A stretch of DNA of 64,000 bases. Source: Rhizopus sp. PT2906 (Eukaryota; Mucoromycota; Mucoromycetes; Mucorales; Rhizopodaceae). The stretch is from positions 62,001 through 126,000 of the forward strand of contig JAMYHX010000095.1 of assembly GCA_025529335.1 (NCBI GenBank), written 5' to 3'. How positions within the stretch are numbered: position 1 is the stretch's first letter; each line of letters begins with the position of its first letter. The position numbers and the translations under genes were made by a program. Below are positions 22,379 through 33,667 of this stretch, piece by piece. The notes under the pieces are model-generated. The model saw only the letters and a list, made by a program, of their open reading frames with translations, did no database searches and was not told the DNA's origin.

Positions 22379-25300
22379 ATGTCAAATAAGAAGAACAGCA
22401 AGACAACGCCTTCTTCAACACCCACACCATCCAAAAAGTTGACAAACAGCAAAAAGGGTATTGTCAAGCATGGGAATGCGGGAAGCACCAAATCTACCGA
22501 GGAATCGGTACAGCGATCGAGTATCTTTGGAGACTGGACAGGCAAGACACCTGTCTCACTCTTGCACGAGCATTGTCAAAAGAGTAACTGGGAGAAACCC
22601 GAGTTTGAGATCAAAAAGAAGAAGAACGGTTACTTGGGAACCGTACAACTGAGTCAGCGTAATAAAAAGACGGCACAGATGCAAACAGTTGCATTCACTC
22701 CACCCGATGAGTTGGTGTTACCTTCTGCTGCGGAAGCCAAGCACCTTGCTGCAACCTATGCACTTCATCGAGTCAAATCACATATGCCTCTACAACGAGT
22801 TTTACCTCCAACCCACCGAGATTACTGGAGACAGTTTGAGCAACTCAAGACAGCCAGTAATCAGTGGCAGTACGACCCAGATCCGTTCAATGCTCATCCA
22901 CCCATGACTGCTCAGAAAAAGTCTCGATCTCTTCCAACCAAGGAACATGCTACTTCAGCTGTACCTATGCCAACAATTACCACAAACAGCTCCAAGCGAC
23001 CTTTACTAGATGAGAAACTGTTGAAAGAATGGGAGAACTTGCCAACGGTTCATATGAGTTTAGAAAACAGACAGAGGGTCGAACAGATCATCAAGCGGTC
23101 CAAGATAACCTATCAACCTGTAAATAATTCTTACTGTTTGTTATTCATTCAATTGAAAAATAAATTTCATAGTTACCTAGAGAACATACCAAGCAGGAAC
23201 GTATGCAATTGACAAAGGAGTTGGTTGCCATGGGCTTTCGTCCTGCACATGTGGACGAAGCGTTGGATTATTCTCCTGATAAGGAAACAGCACTCGATTG
23301 GTTATGTAAGTTTGTCTTTTTCAGTGTTCTTTTTATATGCTGACCATGATTTCTATTTTATTTTATTTTTTTTTAAAAAAAGGTTTACATGTGCCTGAAG
23401 ACGGTAACTATACACACATTGGTTTTATTTGCGGTTTTCTAATTGAAAAATGACTAGATTTACCTGCCAACTTTTTATTATCCACTTATAACCCGACCAT
23501 GACAACCATCGCACACACGACACAGACCCTCGGCCAGGACTGGCTTTTGAAACGTATGGCTGCCATAGGATATCCTGAAAGCATATGCAAGGAAGCACTG
23601 GAGCAGGTTCAAGGTGATGAATCCAAGGCACTGAAACTGCTTCAGTGGCGACTTGCACATGAGGACGAAGCAATGCCTTGCTTAGACCCAGTTGATCCTG
23701 AGGAACTCGAAGCTGTCAGACAAGATGAAGTGATTGCGCTTGAGTCCATCTATGGGTCTCTAAATCAAGAAACAGATAAAGACGGACGACGAATCTATAG
23801 TCTACCTTTCAACGTGAGTGCACCAGAACAACCTGTGTTGCAAGTCATTATTCCCAAAGACTCGATGTATCCATTCGAACTGCCCTTATTTGTGATCGAA
23901 TGGCCCAACTTGCCAAGTTATCTGAAGCTCTCTCTCCTACAAGGCCTTATGGCAGAAGCCGAGCTACATTTGGGTATACCATTTGTGTACATGTGTGTTG
24001 AGTGGTTACAAGAACATGCTGATCATTTGATTGCTCATCCTCCCAAGCTACGAGATGTGTCTGAACGTCTCTATACCTTAGCCCCAACCACACCAGTTCA
24101 GAAGAAGAAGAAGTCAAGAAGACAAGTACACCAAAAGCCTACAACGTCCATAGATTCATTGAAAGAGCAGTTACTCAACCGACTTGAATCCGAAGCATAT
24201 GCGCCCATGGCCGAAGTTAGATCCAAACTGCCTGCCCATCAATTCAAGTCGAATGTGGTCCACGCTGTTCTAGCACACCAAGTAACAATTGTGAGTGGTG
24301 AGACAGGTTGTGGTAAGACAACACAGGTGCCTCAATTTATCATGGACGAAGAAATCATGCAGGGCCGCTATTGCAACATGATCTGTACACAACCAAGAAA
24401 GATTTCAGCCATTGGTGTCGCTGAGCGTGTGGCTGCAGAACGATGTGAGACGATCGGCAAGACAGTGGGTTATGCTATCCGTGGAGAGACCAAGTGTTCA
24501 GCAGAGACGCGACTGCAGTTTGTTACCACCGGTGTTCTCTTGCGTCGGCTTCAGAGTGACCCTAACTTGGAAGGTGTGAGTCATGTGATGATTGATGAAG
24601 TACACGAGCGATCGGTCGATAGCGATTTCTTGCTCGTTCTTTTGAGAAAAGTACTGCAACGACGAAAGGATCTCAAGGTGGTGCTGATGTCGGCGACCTT
24701 GAATCAAGCCCTGTTTTCAGATTATTTTGGAGGCGCGCCCGTGATTGAAATCCCAGGTTTTACGCATCCTGTACAAGATTACTTTTTGGAAGATATCTTG
24801 AGCATGGTTCATGGACAAGCCAAGACATCACATAACGAGGACGTGATATCGAAACCTGACTGGGCTACATGGCAAATACCTTATTTGGAACAAGGGTTCA
24901 GTGAGTCCACAGTACGGCTACTGTCACGGTACCGCAACCATCAAAAAATTGACTATGGTCTGGTTGCACGTCTGGTCAAATACATCACTGACCACGAAAC
25001 GATACAAGACTTCAAGCCGGCCATTCTCATCTTTATGCCGGGTGCTGTCGAAATCAAGACATGTATTGACGCGATTGAAGAAGTTATGCAAGGTGCTGAG
25101 GTCGAGATTTTACCACTTCATGCTAATCTGTCACCACAAGAACAAACGCGTGTGTTTCGACCCGTGCCGAGCCATGTACGAAAGATTGTGGTAGCTACAA
25201 ATGTAGCAGAAACGTCTATCACGATTGAGGGCGTGGTCTATGTCATTGACAGCGGACGCGTCAAGGAGACACAATACGAAGCTGCAAGTCATATGGTACA

Positions 25301-26694
25301 TCTTGTCGAGACCTGGGCGTCGCGTGCATCTTGTCGTCAGCGAAGAGGTCGTGCCGGTCGTACAAGACCAGGTCAATGCTTTAAGCTGTTTACAAGGGAG
25401 ACTCATGAGCAGAAGATGAGAGCGCAGCAGGTACCTGAGTTGCTGCGGACGCCCCTCGAACAGCTCTGTTTGGTACTCAAGGCAATGGGCCAAGATGATC
25501 TCGTGTCCTTTCTCCGCCAAGCGATCGATCCTCCTTCTATGACCGCTTTAGAGAGCGCCATCAAATCGCTGCGGCAAGTTGAGGCCATCGATAAGCAAGA
25601 CCAGTTAACTGCTCTGGGAAAACACATGGCTGCTATTCCTGCTGATCTGAGGATTAGCAAGATGCTCATCTATGGTTCTGTCTTTGGTTGTTTGGATCCT
25701 ATCTTAACCATTGCCTCCATCATGTCCCTCAAGAGTCCATTCACGTCACCGATGGAAAAGAGAGCCGAGGCAAGAGAGTAAGTTTGTAACACGAGAAACA
25801 AACAAAGAGAACTCATTTTGTTTGTTAGGGCAAGGGAAAAGTTCAATTTTGGTAAAAGCGATTGGCTTGCTGATATGAAAGCATATGACAGCTGGTATGA
25901 GATCATTCGATCCAGGGGCATGAAGGCTGCCAGAACATTCTGTCAAGAAAACTTCTTGTCATTCTCCACGTTGAGCGAGATCCAGAATTTGCGGCGACAA
26001 TATTTGGAAGCATTAGCGGAGATTGGATTTTATAAGGAATCTGCACGTTTCAATGACAACGCAGACAATGTGAATCTGGTAAAATCAGTCATCTTTGCGG
26101 GCTTAAATCCGAATGTGGTCAAAATAAAGCTGCCAGACACAAAGTATGACAAAGTGCTAAGTGGCACAGTCGAGCGAGAGAAGGAAGCGAGAGAAATAAA
26201 GTATTATGCAAAAGACGATGGTAAGCACGATATAAGAATATTCAATGTTGGACTAACGATGAAAAAAAAAAGGGCGTGTCTTTATTCATCCATCATCGCT
26301 TTTATTTAGCAACAACAGCTATCAATCGTTATTTTTGACATATTTTTCAAAAATGACAACGAGCAAAATATTTATTCGAGATGGCACAGAAGTGCCCTTA
26401 TATGGTATACTGTTTTTTGGTGGGTCGATCAAGGTAGATCATCTCGGACGAGGACTTCGAGTAGGAGATGACGGATGGATCAAGTTGAGATCCTGGGCTC
26501 GAATTGGAGTCTTGGTGAATCAGCTCAAACGATTACTGTCATTAGAGTTATATTATAAAATAGAAGACCCTGATAGAGAAGGTAACTATGGTTACGAAAA
26601 TAAAAATAAAAAAGCAAAGGAACTAACATTGACCATTTTAGTGTCTGTGACACATGCAATCATTGCACTCATCACAAATGATGGAATGATCTAA
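22379..26694 (+). CDS. DHX57-like DExH-box RNA helicase with UBA and RWD domains
   Basis: Seven exons (22379-23119, 23173-23305, 23383-23403, 23458-25777, 25829-26220, 26273-26581, 26642-26694) give about 1322 residues in consistent phase. Order: basic linker; UBA-like modules (LVAMGFRPAHVDEALDYS, then MAAIGYPESICKEALEQV); RWD (ALESIYGSLNQETDKDGR); helicase core SGETGCGKTTQVPQF, DEVHERSVDSDF, VLMSATLNQALF, QRRGRAGRTRPGQCFKLFT; ratchet/HA2 and an OB fold containing GRVFIHPSSLLF. The OB motif appears only after splicing at 26272, which supports that intron. Relatives are human DHX57 and yeast YLR419W. The last intron is in frame and stop-free. Likely role: ATP-dependent RNP remodelling in the cytoplasm; substrate unknown. 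Confidence 0.93.
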
Positions 26695-26882
26695 TTTTAG
26701 TAATTTGACAGTAGATTGGATCTATTTATGTGTGACCATTTTGCTAGAAAAAATTTTTAATAAATTCGAGCAAGTTCCTGTCCTTGCTTTTTTCTTTCCT
26801 TTATTTTTATTAAACAACAAAGGCCACCAACTTTTATTCTTTTTTTCTGTATCTTTTTTTTTTTAATATAAATCAAGGAAAA

Positions 26883-27267
26883 ATGGATCTTAATTGGTGT
26901 ATTATCTGTGACAATCGTGTAGACGATGTATTGGTAAGTGAATCTGACAATGATTTGACAAAGTACTTATGTTTACTAGAATGAATCTTCTCTTTACTGT
27001 TCTGAATCTTGTAAACTTAAAGATCAAATGACGAGTATCACAAATCAAATCTATCTTAACCAACAACAAAAGAAGCTTACGGTCAAGCCTACGATTGTTC
27101 CTGCAAAGACCAAACGACCTGTTGCACCTTCTACTTCTTACCCCTGGGTACCTCTTTACCGTCGTCGCCGAGGTGTTGTTGTCTCTAAACGCTGTCAACC
27201 TATTGTTGCAAGTTCACCTACTACTGTTAATGCTTTGTTCACATACAACCACAAAGTATCTGCTTAA
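26883..27267 (+). CDS. Small Ecl1-family zinc protein
   Basis: Exons 26883-26933 and 26980-27267 join in phase to 112 residues. The N-terminus reads MDLNWCIICDNRVDDVL and, after the splice, NESSLYCSESCKLKDQM, giving the CxxC..CxxxC arrangement of Ecl1-type proteins (extenders of chronological lifespan in fission yeast). The rest is basic, Ser/Pro/Val-rich and probably disordered. In fission yeast this family responds to zinc or sulfur starvation and promotes longevity. It could instead be another small zinc-binding regulator; identity rests on the short Cys motif. Confidence 0.7.
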
Positions 27268-27624
27268 AGCATTTAGTACAAAAACAACAAAAAAATCAGC
27301 AAAACGTTAAATCCCAAAAAAAAGTGAAAAAATCAACAAAACCTCAACAAAAAAAACGATATTTTTTTTGAGGCAAGCTTTGGGGAGGATTGTAAATAGC
27401 TAATCCCTTTCTCTTTTTTTTCTCTTTTTTATATATTTATCATTCAACAAATCATTTACATTATATTCATTTTAAAAAAGCCATTTACATACCCACAGCC
27501 CGCCATTTTATACACAATTTTACATTATTTATTTCATTGGAAAAAAAAATGATTCATATATTCAATAAATTCTACACTGATTGCACCCTTTTTTTTTTTC
27601 TTCAACAGAAAAAAAAAAATTATA
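27268..27624. other. Intergenic, A- and T-tract rich
   Basis: No coding signal. It contains several 8-10 base A or T runs, the probable 3' end of the Ecl1-like gene and the leader of the next gene. Confidence 0.5.
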
Positions 27625-28859
27625 ATGGAAAATACTAGTTTTATTGAAATAACAAACCAATATCGACAACAAAAGAGACATCAAAACATGTTTATGTCTA
27701 ACTGTTCTCTATTTTTAACATTTGAGCATACGACAGTAAATTAAGCATATTGCATTCGATATAAATGCTTATCTTCATCTATAGGAGCAAACGACTCGAT
27801 TGGCTATTCTCTTTATACTATATCATCAATATGCAGCATTACCTTTAGAACAGAACCCTTTTTTAGACTTCTTTTTAGACTTGCTTTCACACTCTACTTC
27901 AATCGAACAACATTTTATTTATTGTATATTAGAAGGTTCTATTTCCAATGTAAATAGGAAAAAAGAAAGACATGTTTTTATAAAGTCTCATTTCATATAT
28001 AGATTGCTCATTATTCACCATTTGAGATATGTAATGAACCAATATTACCACCAATCAGAAAGGATGTCAAACGGATCAACACGTTAAGGCAAAAAGTAAC
28101 CAAACTGATTGACGACCCGTAAGAAAGAAAGAAAGAGAGAGAGAGAAAAGGTTGAGAAGGAACGAGATAACTCATATATAGTATAGATATACTGTCATTC
28201 TAGATGACCACATTATCGAACTACTCTCTATAGCGTCAAATAGACTATTGGCTTTATCAGAGAATGAAGCATTAAGAAAGGAAAACTTATCGAATTATCC
28301 ATTATCAGACATCATCTTGCCTCATCAATTACCACAACTGGTCAATTTAAACCAATTCCTGGCATTTGATACAGTACCACTCTTGCTTCAATCTAAAAAT
28401 AAGGACGAGTAAGTTGATTCAAGACATATATATAACAAGGGGAAACTCACACCTCAAATAAAGCTATTTAGACGCAATACTAAGCAGCCCGGTGACCTCA
28501 CAGTCAATAGAAATAATGTATCATGTCCTTGTTCATCAAAAGGCCAGTCTATCATCAGAATTTATTCACCATTATATATCAAATAGCATACGTTCATGTG
28601 ACCAACTTGAAGAAGGTCCAAAGCAGGATAAACAGGTCAAGCAGGTAACTCACACTACTACACACACTTTGTTATTGCTACTCACTATGATACACAATAG
28701 GTAGCTAGATTTATTCAGTCTTTATTAGAACAAGGTATCATACACATGGCGGATTATTTTGTTGAAGTTCAAGCCTTTTGTGTATCTTTTATGAGAATAA
28801 AAGGTGTAGCTCAACTATTCCGCTTAGCTTCCAATGAAGCTAGACAGTGGAATACATGA
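27625..28859 (+). CDS. CNOT11-like subunit of the CCR4-NOT complex
   Basis: Six exons (27625-27735, 27785-27949, 28027-28118, 28187-28408, 28464-28644, 28701-28859) join to about 309 residues with consistent phase. It contains SLFLTFEHTTEQTTRLAILF, QYAALPLEQNPFLDFFLDLL, DEYLDAILSSPVTSQSIEIM, EFIHHYISNSIRSCDQLEEG and VARFIQSLLEQGIIHMADYF followed by VEVQAFCVSFMRIK. The last three blocks match the C-terminal CNOT11 (DUF2363) pattern that docks on NOT1/CNOT10. The complex deadenylates and represses mRNAs. It is shorter than human CNOT11 (about 510 residues) because the N-terminal region is compact. Saccharomyces lacks this subunit. Confidence 0.85.
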
Positions 28860-28948
28860 ATTTCTATTGGCTCTCATTTTATAAATCAAGTCACTTCTTT
28901 TTTTTTTCTACACACAAAACATTTTTTTTTAATAATAAAGAAATTGCA

Positions 28949-29837
28949 ATGAGTGATTGGGGTAATGTTGTTGTTGCTGTAAACAAGTACAATAAGGCAC
29001 GTTATTAAACCGTGTTTATTATAGAGGAAGAAGCTGAAATTGAAGTTCAAATTGCCATTCCCAAAAAGAACAAATGGGATGACGAAGACGTTGAAGACGA
29101 CGTCAAGGACTCTTGGGAAGACTTGGACGAAGAAAAGAAAGAAGAACCCAAGAAAGTAGCAGCCCCTGTAAAGAAAAAGGTCCCATTAAAACAAAAGATT
29201 GCCGAAAAGCAAGCTAAAGAAGAACAAAAGAAGAAGGAGTTGGAAGCTAAAAAATTAGCAGAGGAAGAGGAGGCTGAAGAAGACGACTATGCCCGTAAGC
29301 AACGTATGCGTCAGTTGGAATTAGAGGCTGATATGATGAGTGCTACTGAATTATTCTCGGGTGTTTCGATCGGTAAAAGCTCTATTCTCATTCAATATAT
29401 CATTTGAGCTCTAATTCATGCTTTGAAACAAATAGAGGATATGAAAGGAAAGCCTATTGAGGAATGGAAGCCAAAGAATCGTGTTGAATTAGATGCTTTT
29501 CGTAAACGTATCGTAGAGATTATTTCTGCTAATTCTGTAAGTTGTATTTGGATTATTGCATACGAGGTATTTATGTCTTTGTGAATAGAAATCCATCAAC
29601 TATGGCTGGATGATTGATGAATTACTACATGACATCGCTGTTCCTTTGAAAGATACTGAAGTTAGAAAAGTGGCTACCACTTTAACCAACATTGCTAATG
29701 AAAAACAAAAGCAAGCAAAGGAAGCTACCAAGAAAGGAAAGGGTAAGGCTAAACCACAGTTGGTTGCTGCTGGAAAGAGTGGTGCTGTAGATGATACTTA
29801 TAATGATTATGACGATGATTATGATGACTTTATGTAA
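28949..29837 (+). CDS. HCR1: Translation initiation factor eIF3 subunit J (Hcr1)
   Basis: Four exons (28949-28961, 29025-29372, 29436-29536, 29589-29837) give 236 residues. A 13-nt first exon supplies MSDW and the join gives MSDWEEEAEIEVQIAIP. Features are a Lys/Glu-rich coiled region (LKQKIAEKQAKEEQKKKELE), ADMMSATELFSGVSIEDMKG, KNRVELDAFRKRIVEII, YGWMIDELLHDIAVPLKDTE and an acidic Asp/Tyr tail DDTYNDYDDDYDDFM. Both ends match eIF3j/Hcr1, which binds the 40S decoding centre and helps eIF3 loading, termination and recycling. Neighbours are unrelated. Confidence is high. Confidence 0.93.
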
Positions 29838-30099
29838 AAAAAAAAAAAAAGATCAGATGCTATTCCATATATACATACAATATACAATAAAAAAACAAGG
29901 AAATCTTAAACAATAACATCTACACCCCTCTTTCTCTCATCTCTAAAAGCCCTTGATAACAATAATGGCTCTCTTCATTATGATATTTTCAGCACATATT
30001 GGCTTGGCCAATCAGGATTAAGTGACTTTTAAAGAACTTTTTTTTTTCTCTGTCTTTAAGCCTTAGTGACAGCGGGACCCCTTCCTTCACATTTTCAAC

Positions 30100-30382
30100 A
30101 TGAAGTTAAAGCAACTTAAAGTTAGACCAAAAAAGATATTGGAAGCTAGCCCTTGTATTGTTGAAATGGGTGCCTTGTTTGAATGCTGGGCTACTGCTGG
30201 TGTTAATGATGGCCGTTGTACAGCTGCTGCCCAATCATTAACCAATTGCATGCAAAAACCTGTAAGGATAGTAAAATACAATCAATGCAAGATGTTTATT
30301 CTTGTTATTATCTTAGGTAACCAAGAAGAAGCATACCAACACAATCAACTATCACTTGGCCAGATTAAGCAAACAATTATAA
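30100..30382 (+). CDS. MRP10: Mitochondrial small-subunit ribosomal protein mS37 (Mrp10), CHCH fold
   Basis: Exons 30100-30261 and 30317-30382 join to 75 residues, right for Mrp10/CHCHD1. It starts MKLKQLKVRPKKILEASPCI and carries a twin CX9C core, CIVEMGALFECW then CTAAAQSLTNCM, followed by a basic tail KKKHTNTINYHLARL. Yeast Mrp10 is oxidised through Mia40 on its way to the mitoribosome, so the Mia40 gene 8 kb away encodes its likely import partner (linkage probably coincidental). A gccaatcag box lies at about 30007. Too short to be anything but a small CHCH protein. Confidence 0.88.
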
Positions 30383-30683
30383 GCAATTGTACAGTGTACC
30401 ATATCCTAATAGAAATAAATCATTCACAGACAACAAAAAGAACCAGGCCCCCATTTATATATCTTTATACAGCTTATCATCTTTTTTTTTATTTATATAT
30501 ATATATATGTGTGTGTGTGTATATATGTGAATGAAGAAAGAGAAGAAAAGAGATAGAAAGAGAGAAAAGGAGATATGTATTTAAGTGTGTTTGAATGTTG
30601 AAGTGTTGTAGGTGAGTATAAGTGAGTTTATGCTATACATTTAGTAGTATGAGATATGTATATATTAAAGAAAAAGACAATAT
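30383..30683. other. Intergenic, simple-sequence rich
   Basis: Convergent gene ends meet here. It contains a tatatatatatatgtgtgtgtg dinucleotide tract near 30490-30525 and a purine-rich agaaaagagatagaaagagag stretch. No gene seen. Confidence 0.5.
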
Positions 30684-32008
30684 TTATTGTCTCCATGCTG
30701 CGTTTAATTGCATTAAAGAGAGCACAGCGTCCATTGGATATTCAGGCTTCTTTTCTTCATGACTTGATCCTTCCTTTTTATCTCGTACTTCTTTCTTTTC
30801 TTCAGACGAAGCAGCTAAAGCATTCTCTGATTTAGAAGCGCCCTCAACTGATTCCTCCTTTATCTGTGATAACTCTGTACTAGATTCCATTTTAGGTTCT
30901 TTCTCTGTGTTTGATGTCACTTCATTGGATTCAGCAGGGCTACCAGAGCCTACTGATGCAGGCTTGTTTTCATTCGTATCATTGCTGTTATTATCATTAT
31001 CATTATTATTGTTGTCGTTTGATTCTGGTTGAGCTGTATTGCTACTCTGAATGCCATTTGTAAGTGCCTATTATAATAGGATATGAATGTTTGAACTATG
31101 CCATATATTTGTCTACTTACCAGCATACTATTATTCAGTTGTTCCAGCAGTTGACGTTGTAAGTCAGCAGGGAAATCCAAGAGCTTTGAAGCTGTAGCAT
31201 TATCGATTTGGGGTAAAGGAGAATAATATGCAGACAGCTGGGGCGCTGCACCAGGGAGCATGTCATTAGTTGTTGTTGCTGGTGATCCTGTACTAGTAGG
31301 CGAGGGAACACTGAGGACATTGTTAACAATGTGCTTTCTTCGTTCTTTTTCCATACGCTTCAAACGACGTTTTTCAAATTCTTCTTTAATCCACCGTTGC
31401 TTTTCTTCACTATCTGCTAAACCATACAATTTATTTGCCCGTTTGTTCACACGGCATCGTAGATCATTGTCTTTGTCTACAATAAGAAAAAAAAAAAAAG
31501 AAGTTATTATCAAGACGATCTATATTCTATCAATCAACTTACTTCTTTCTTCATTATGAATACGCCATTTTTTCTTTCGTTCTCTGTTTGAAGCACGTAT
31601 ACTTTCCTTTTTTGCAATATCCATTTCGCTTAGTGGCTGGTGTGTACGTTGTTGTTTTCTGGGCCTAGTATTAGGATCCTGTTGTTGTTCAAGTTGCTGT
31701 TGTTGGTTTAAATCATATCTCTGTTGTTGTTGTTGTTGTTGCTGTGGATCACTAACATTTGCAGCAGCAGCAGCGGCGGCAGCAGCAGCAGCAATGAATC
31801 CAGGTGGCATGTTATGACTATTCACAGCTGCTAGTACTGCTTCATGAAGCTGCTCTAAGGAATGGAATGCGGGAGATTGACTAGTATTGTTACCATTACT
31901 ACTAGTCACAGCCATAGTACTGCTGTTGTTTTCGGTTGAAGAGGTGGCAGTCTCATTGTTGGAAGTCACAGTGGGTGTTCCTTCGCTTTTCATAGGCGTG
32001 TTTTCCAT
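30684..32008 (-). CDS. DUF3020-domain putative transcriptional regulator
   Basis: Three exons (31543-32008, 31121-31476, 30684-31067) give about 401 residues. The N-terminus is Ser/Thr/Asn-rich with an Ala run and Gln runs (AAAAAAAAAAA, QQQQQQQQ). The conserved core spans the first splice: KESIRASNRERKKKWRIHNE, ERNKDNDLRCRVNKRANKLY, then RRLKRMEKERRKHIV-like basic residues. RERKKKWR..NEERNKDNDLRCRVNKRA is the DUF3020 signature of fungal nuclear proteins of poorly known function. The C-terminal third is Asn/Asp- and Glu/Lys-rich and probably disordered. Basic residues suggest nucleic-acid binding; this is inference. Human-curated targets are unknown. Confidence 0.8.
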
Positions 32009-33667
32009 TATTTAAGGTACTTGAAATAAAAAGCGGAAAAAAAATATTGTTTGTTATCAACTAGTAAATATAAAAGATAAAGAATCGCTGTCTTTTGCAG
32101 GAAAGAAAGAAGAAAGGTTTATGAAGAGAAAAAAACCCTATTTGTGTTCTTTTGGAAAAAGGGAAAGGAAGAAAAAAATCTTTTGGGCTTGCAAAAAAAA
32201 AAAAGAGAACCTTATCCAATCATCTTCAACCAACCTTATGACGTAGCTTTGATTTTGCCCGAGACGGAGACTGTCCGGAAATACCCCGACAAGGCCTGAG
32301 TTTGCCTTTAATGCAAAAACGAAAGCTAAAACGACAGACTATACTGTATTTTTATTAATTATTGACATTAATTTTATAAAATATTGTCATAAAATAAAAA
32401 AATTATTTGCGTAAAAAGACGACAAAGAAAAATATGTTTGAATAAAACGACATCATGTCAAAAGAGAGAAAGAGAGAGATAATGAGTTTATATGTAGAAA
32501 AAGAGAGAAAAAGTATGTTAGTATTAGAGCACATATCCTAATATTAGTTTTACTTACCACCAAGGTGCAGTTATCAAGTACCCCTCTGAGTGTTCAAAGA
32601 TTCACAAATCAAAACTAGCCTGTCCTCATGGTCCTTGCTCTGACTCGCTTGTCCCGCCCTTTTTGCTCTCTGGCGTGTATATCTGGAACGTTCTCCCAAT
32701 TGCCTCTTCTTGTGCTCTGGGTTCTCTCTGTCCTCCGTTCCTTATTTTTTTGTTTAAACTATCCTAGGTAGTTATCGCTACTCTCCCCAGAATGCTGTAA
32801 AGAAGCAAAAAAAGGACTCAATTAAAATGGGTTTTTATACTTTTTTTTCTTTTACAAACAAGTTTCAGGATCAGGTACCTGGAACAAAGAAATCGTATCA
32901 AATAGGAGCGATCTGCTTCGTGACCATTCAAGAATATGCATTGCCAAATATGACTACATGTTCTTCTGATTTCATGGAAAGACCGAATAAAGAATTTAAA
33001 CTTTTACAAACAGACTAATATTAAGTTAATTTCAACTCCAAGACAGCCCACCTGTTGATATTACGAAAATATTCTTGGCGACGACGAGTTTACATTTCAT
33101 GCAACATGAATTTTGTTCTCATCATGGGTGTATTTATTTTCGATCACAGGCGAATTTACTTTCCGAAAAGAGTGTATATCAAAAACAGACACAAATGCTT
33201 GACTTTATAAAGCTTTATAAAGGCAATACTAAAAGGAGATGTAAACAGGAAAATTAGAGAGGATACAAGAAAAAACAGATACATCGTCTTAAAAGCGAAC
33301 CAAAGCATTTAGTCGATACCAGCTCAGTCTATTGCACATTCAAGCTGGAAGGTACAGAAACATACTATTAAACCTATGATAGTTAAGAAAAGAGGTACAA
33401 AAGAAACTAGAGGCTACTCAGTAGAGTGGTAGCCTTTAATAGAGATTAGACACCCAAAAAATTCCTTCAAAAAAGATCATTAGAAACCCCCAATAAAGCA
33501 ATCTAATTAAATCAAGCAACACTCAGTATAAAGCAATAAAGCGTACTACAACATAAGCTACATTCTAAGAAGCAACTAGTACACAATGTTACACTGTAAC
33601 AATGAATCCATATAAAAACTGAATATGAAAACGAAAAATACAAAAACCCCTTTTCCAGCAAATAAAG
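32009..33667. other. Intergenic region with a possible LINE relic
   Basis: The first 300 bases are the upstream region of the DUF3020 gene, with A-tracts and GA-rich repeats. At 32591-32765 a plus-strand frame looks like a retroelement tail (listed separately). From 32770 to 33660 I see only short frames with no family resemblance. Confidence 0.4.
32591..32765 (+). mobile_element. Possible non-LTR retroelement ORF2 C-terminal relic
   Basis: A short plus-strand frame reads LACPHGPCSDSLVPPFLLSG then VYIWNVLPIASSCA and ends at a stop near 32763. A terminal WNxLP block after a Ser/Pro-rich approach is characteristic of the C-termini of many LINE reverse-transcriptase ORFs, where it ends the polyprotein. 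The GC content and Cys/Ser/Leu usage differ from the AT-rich surroundings. No reverse transcriptase domain precedes it, so at best it is a 5'-truncated copy. Confidence 0.35.
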
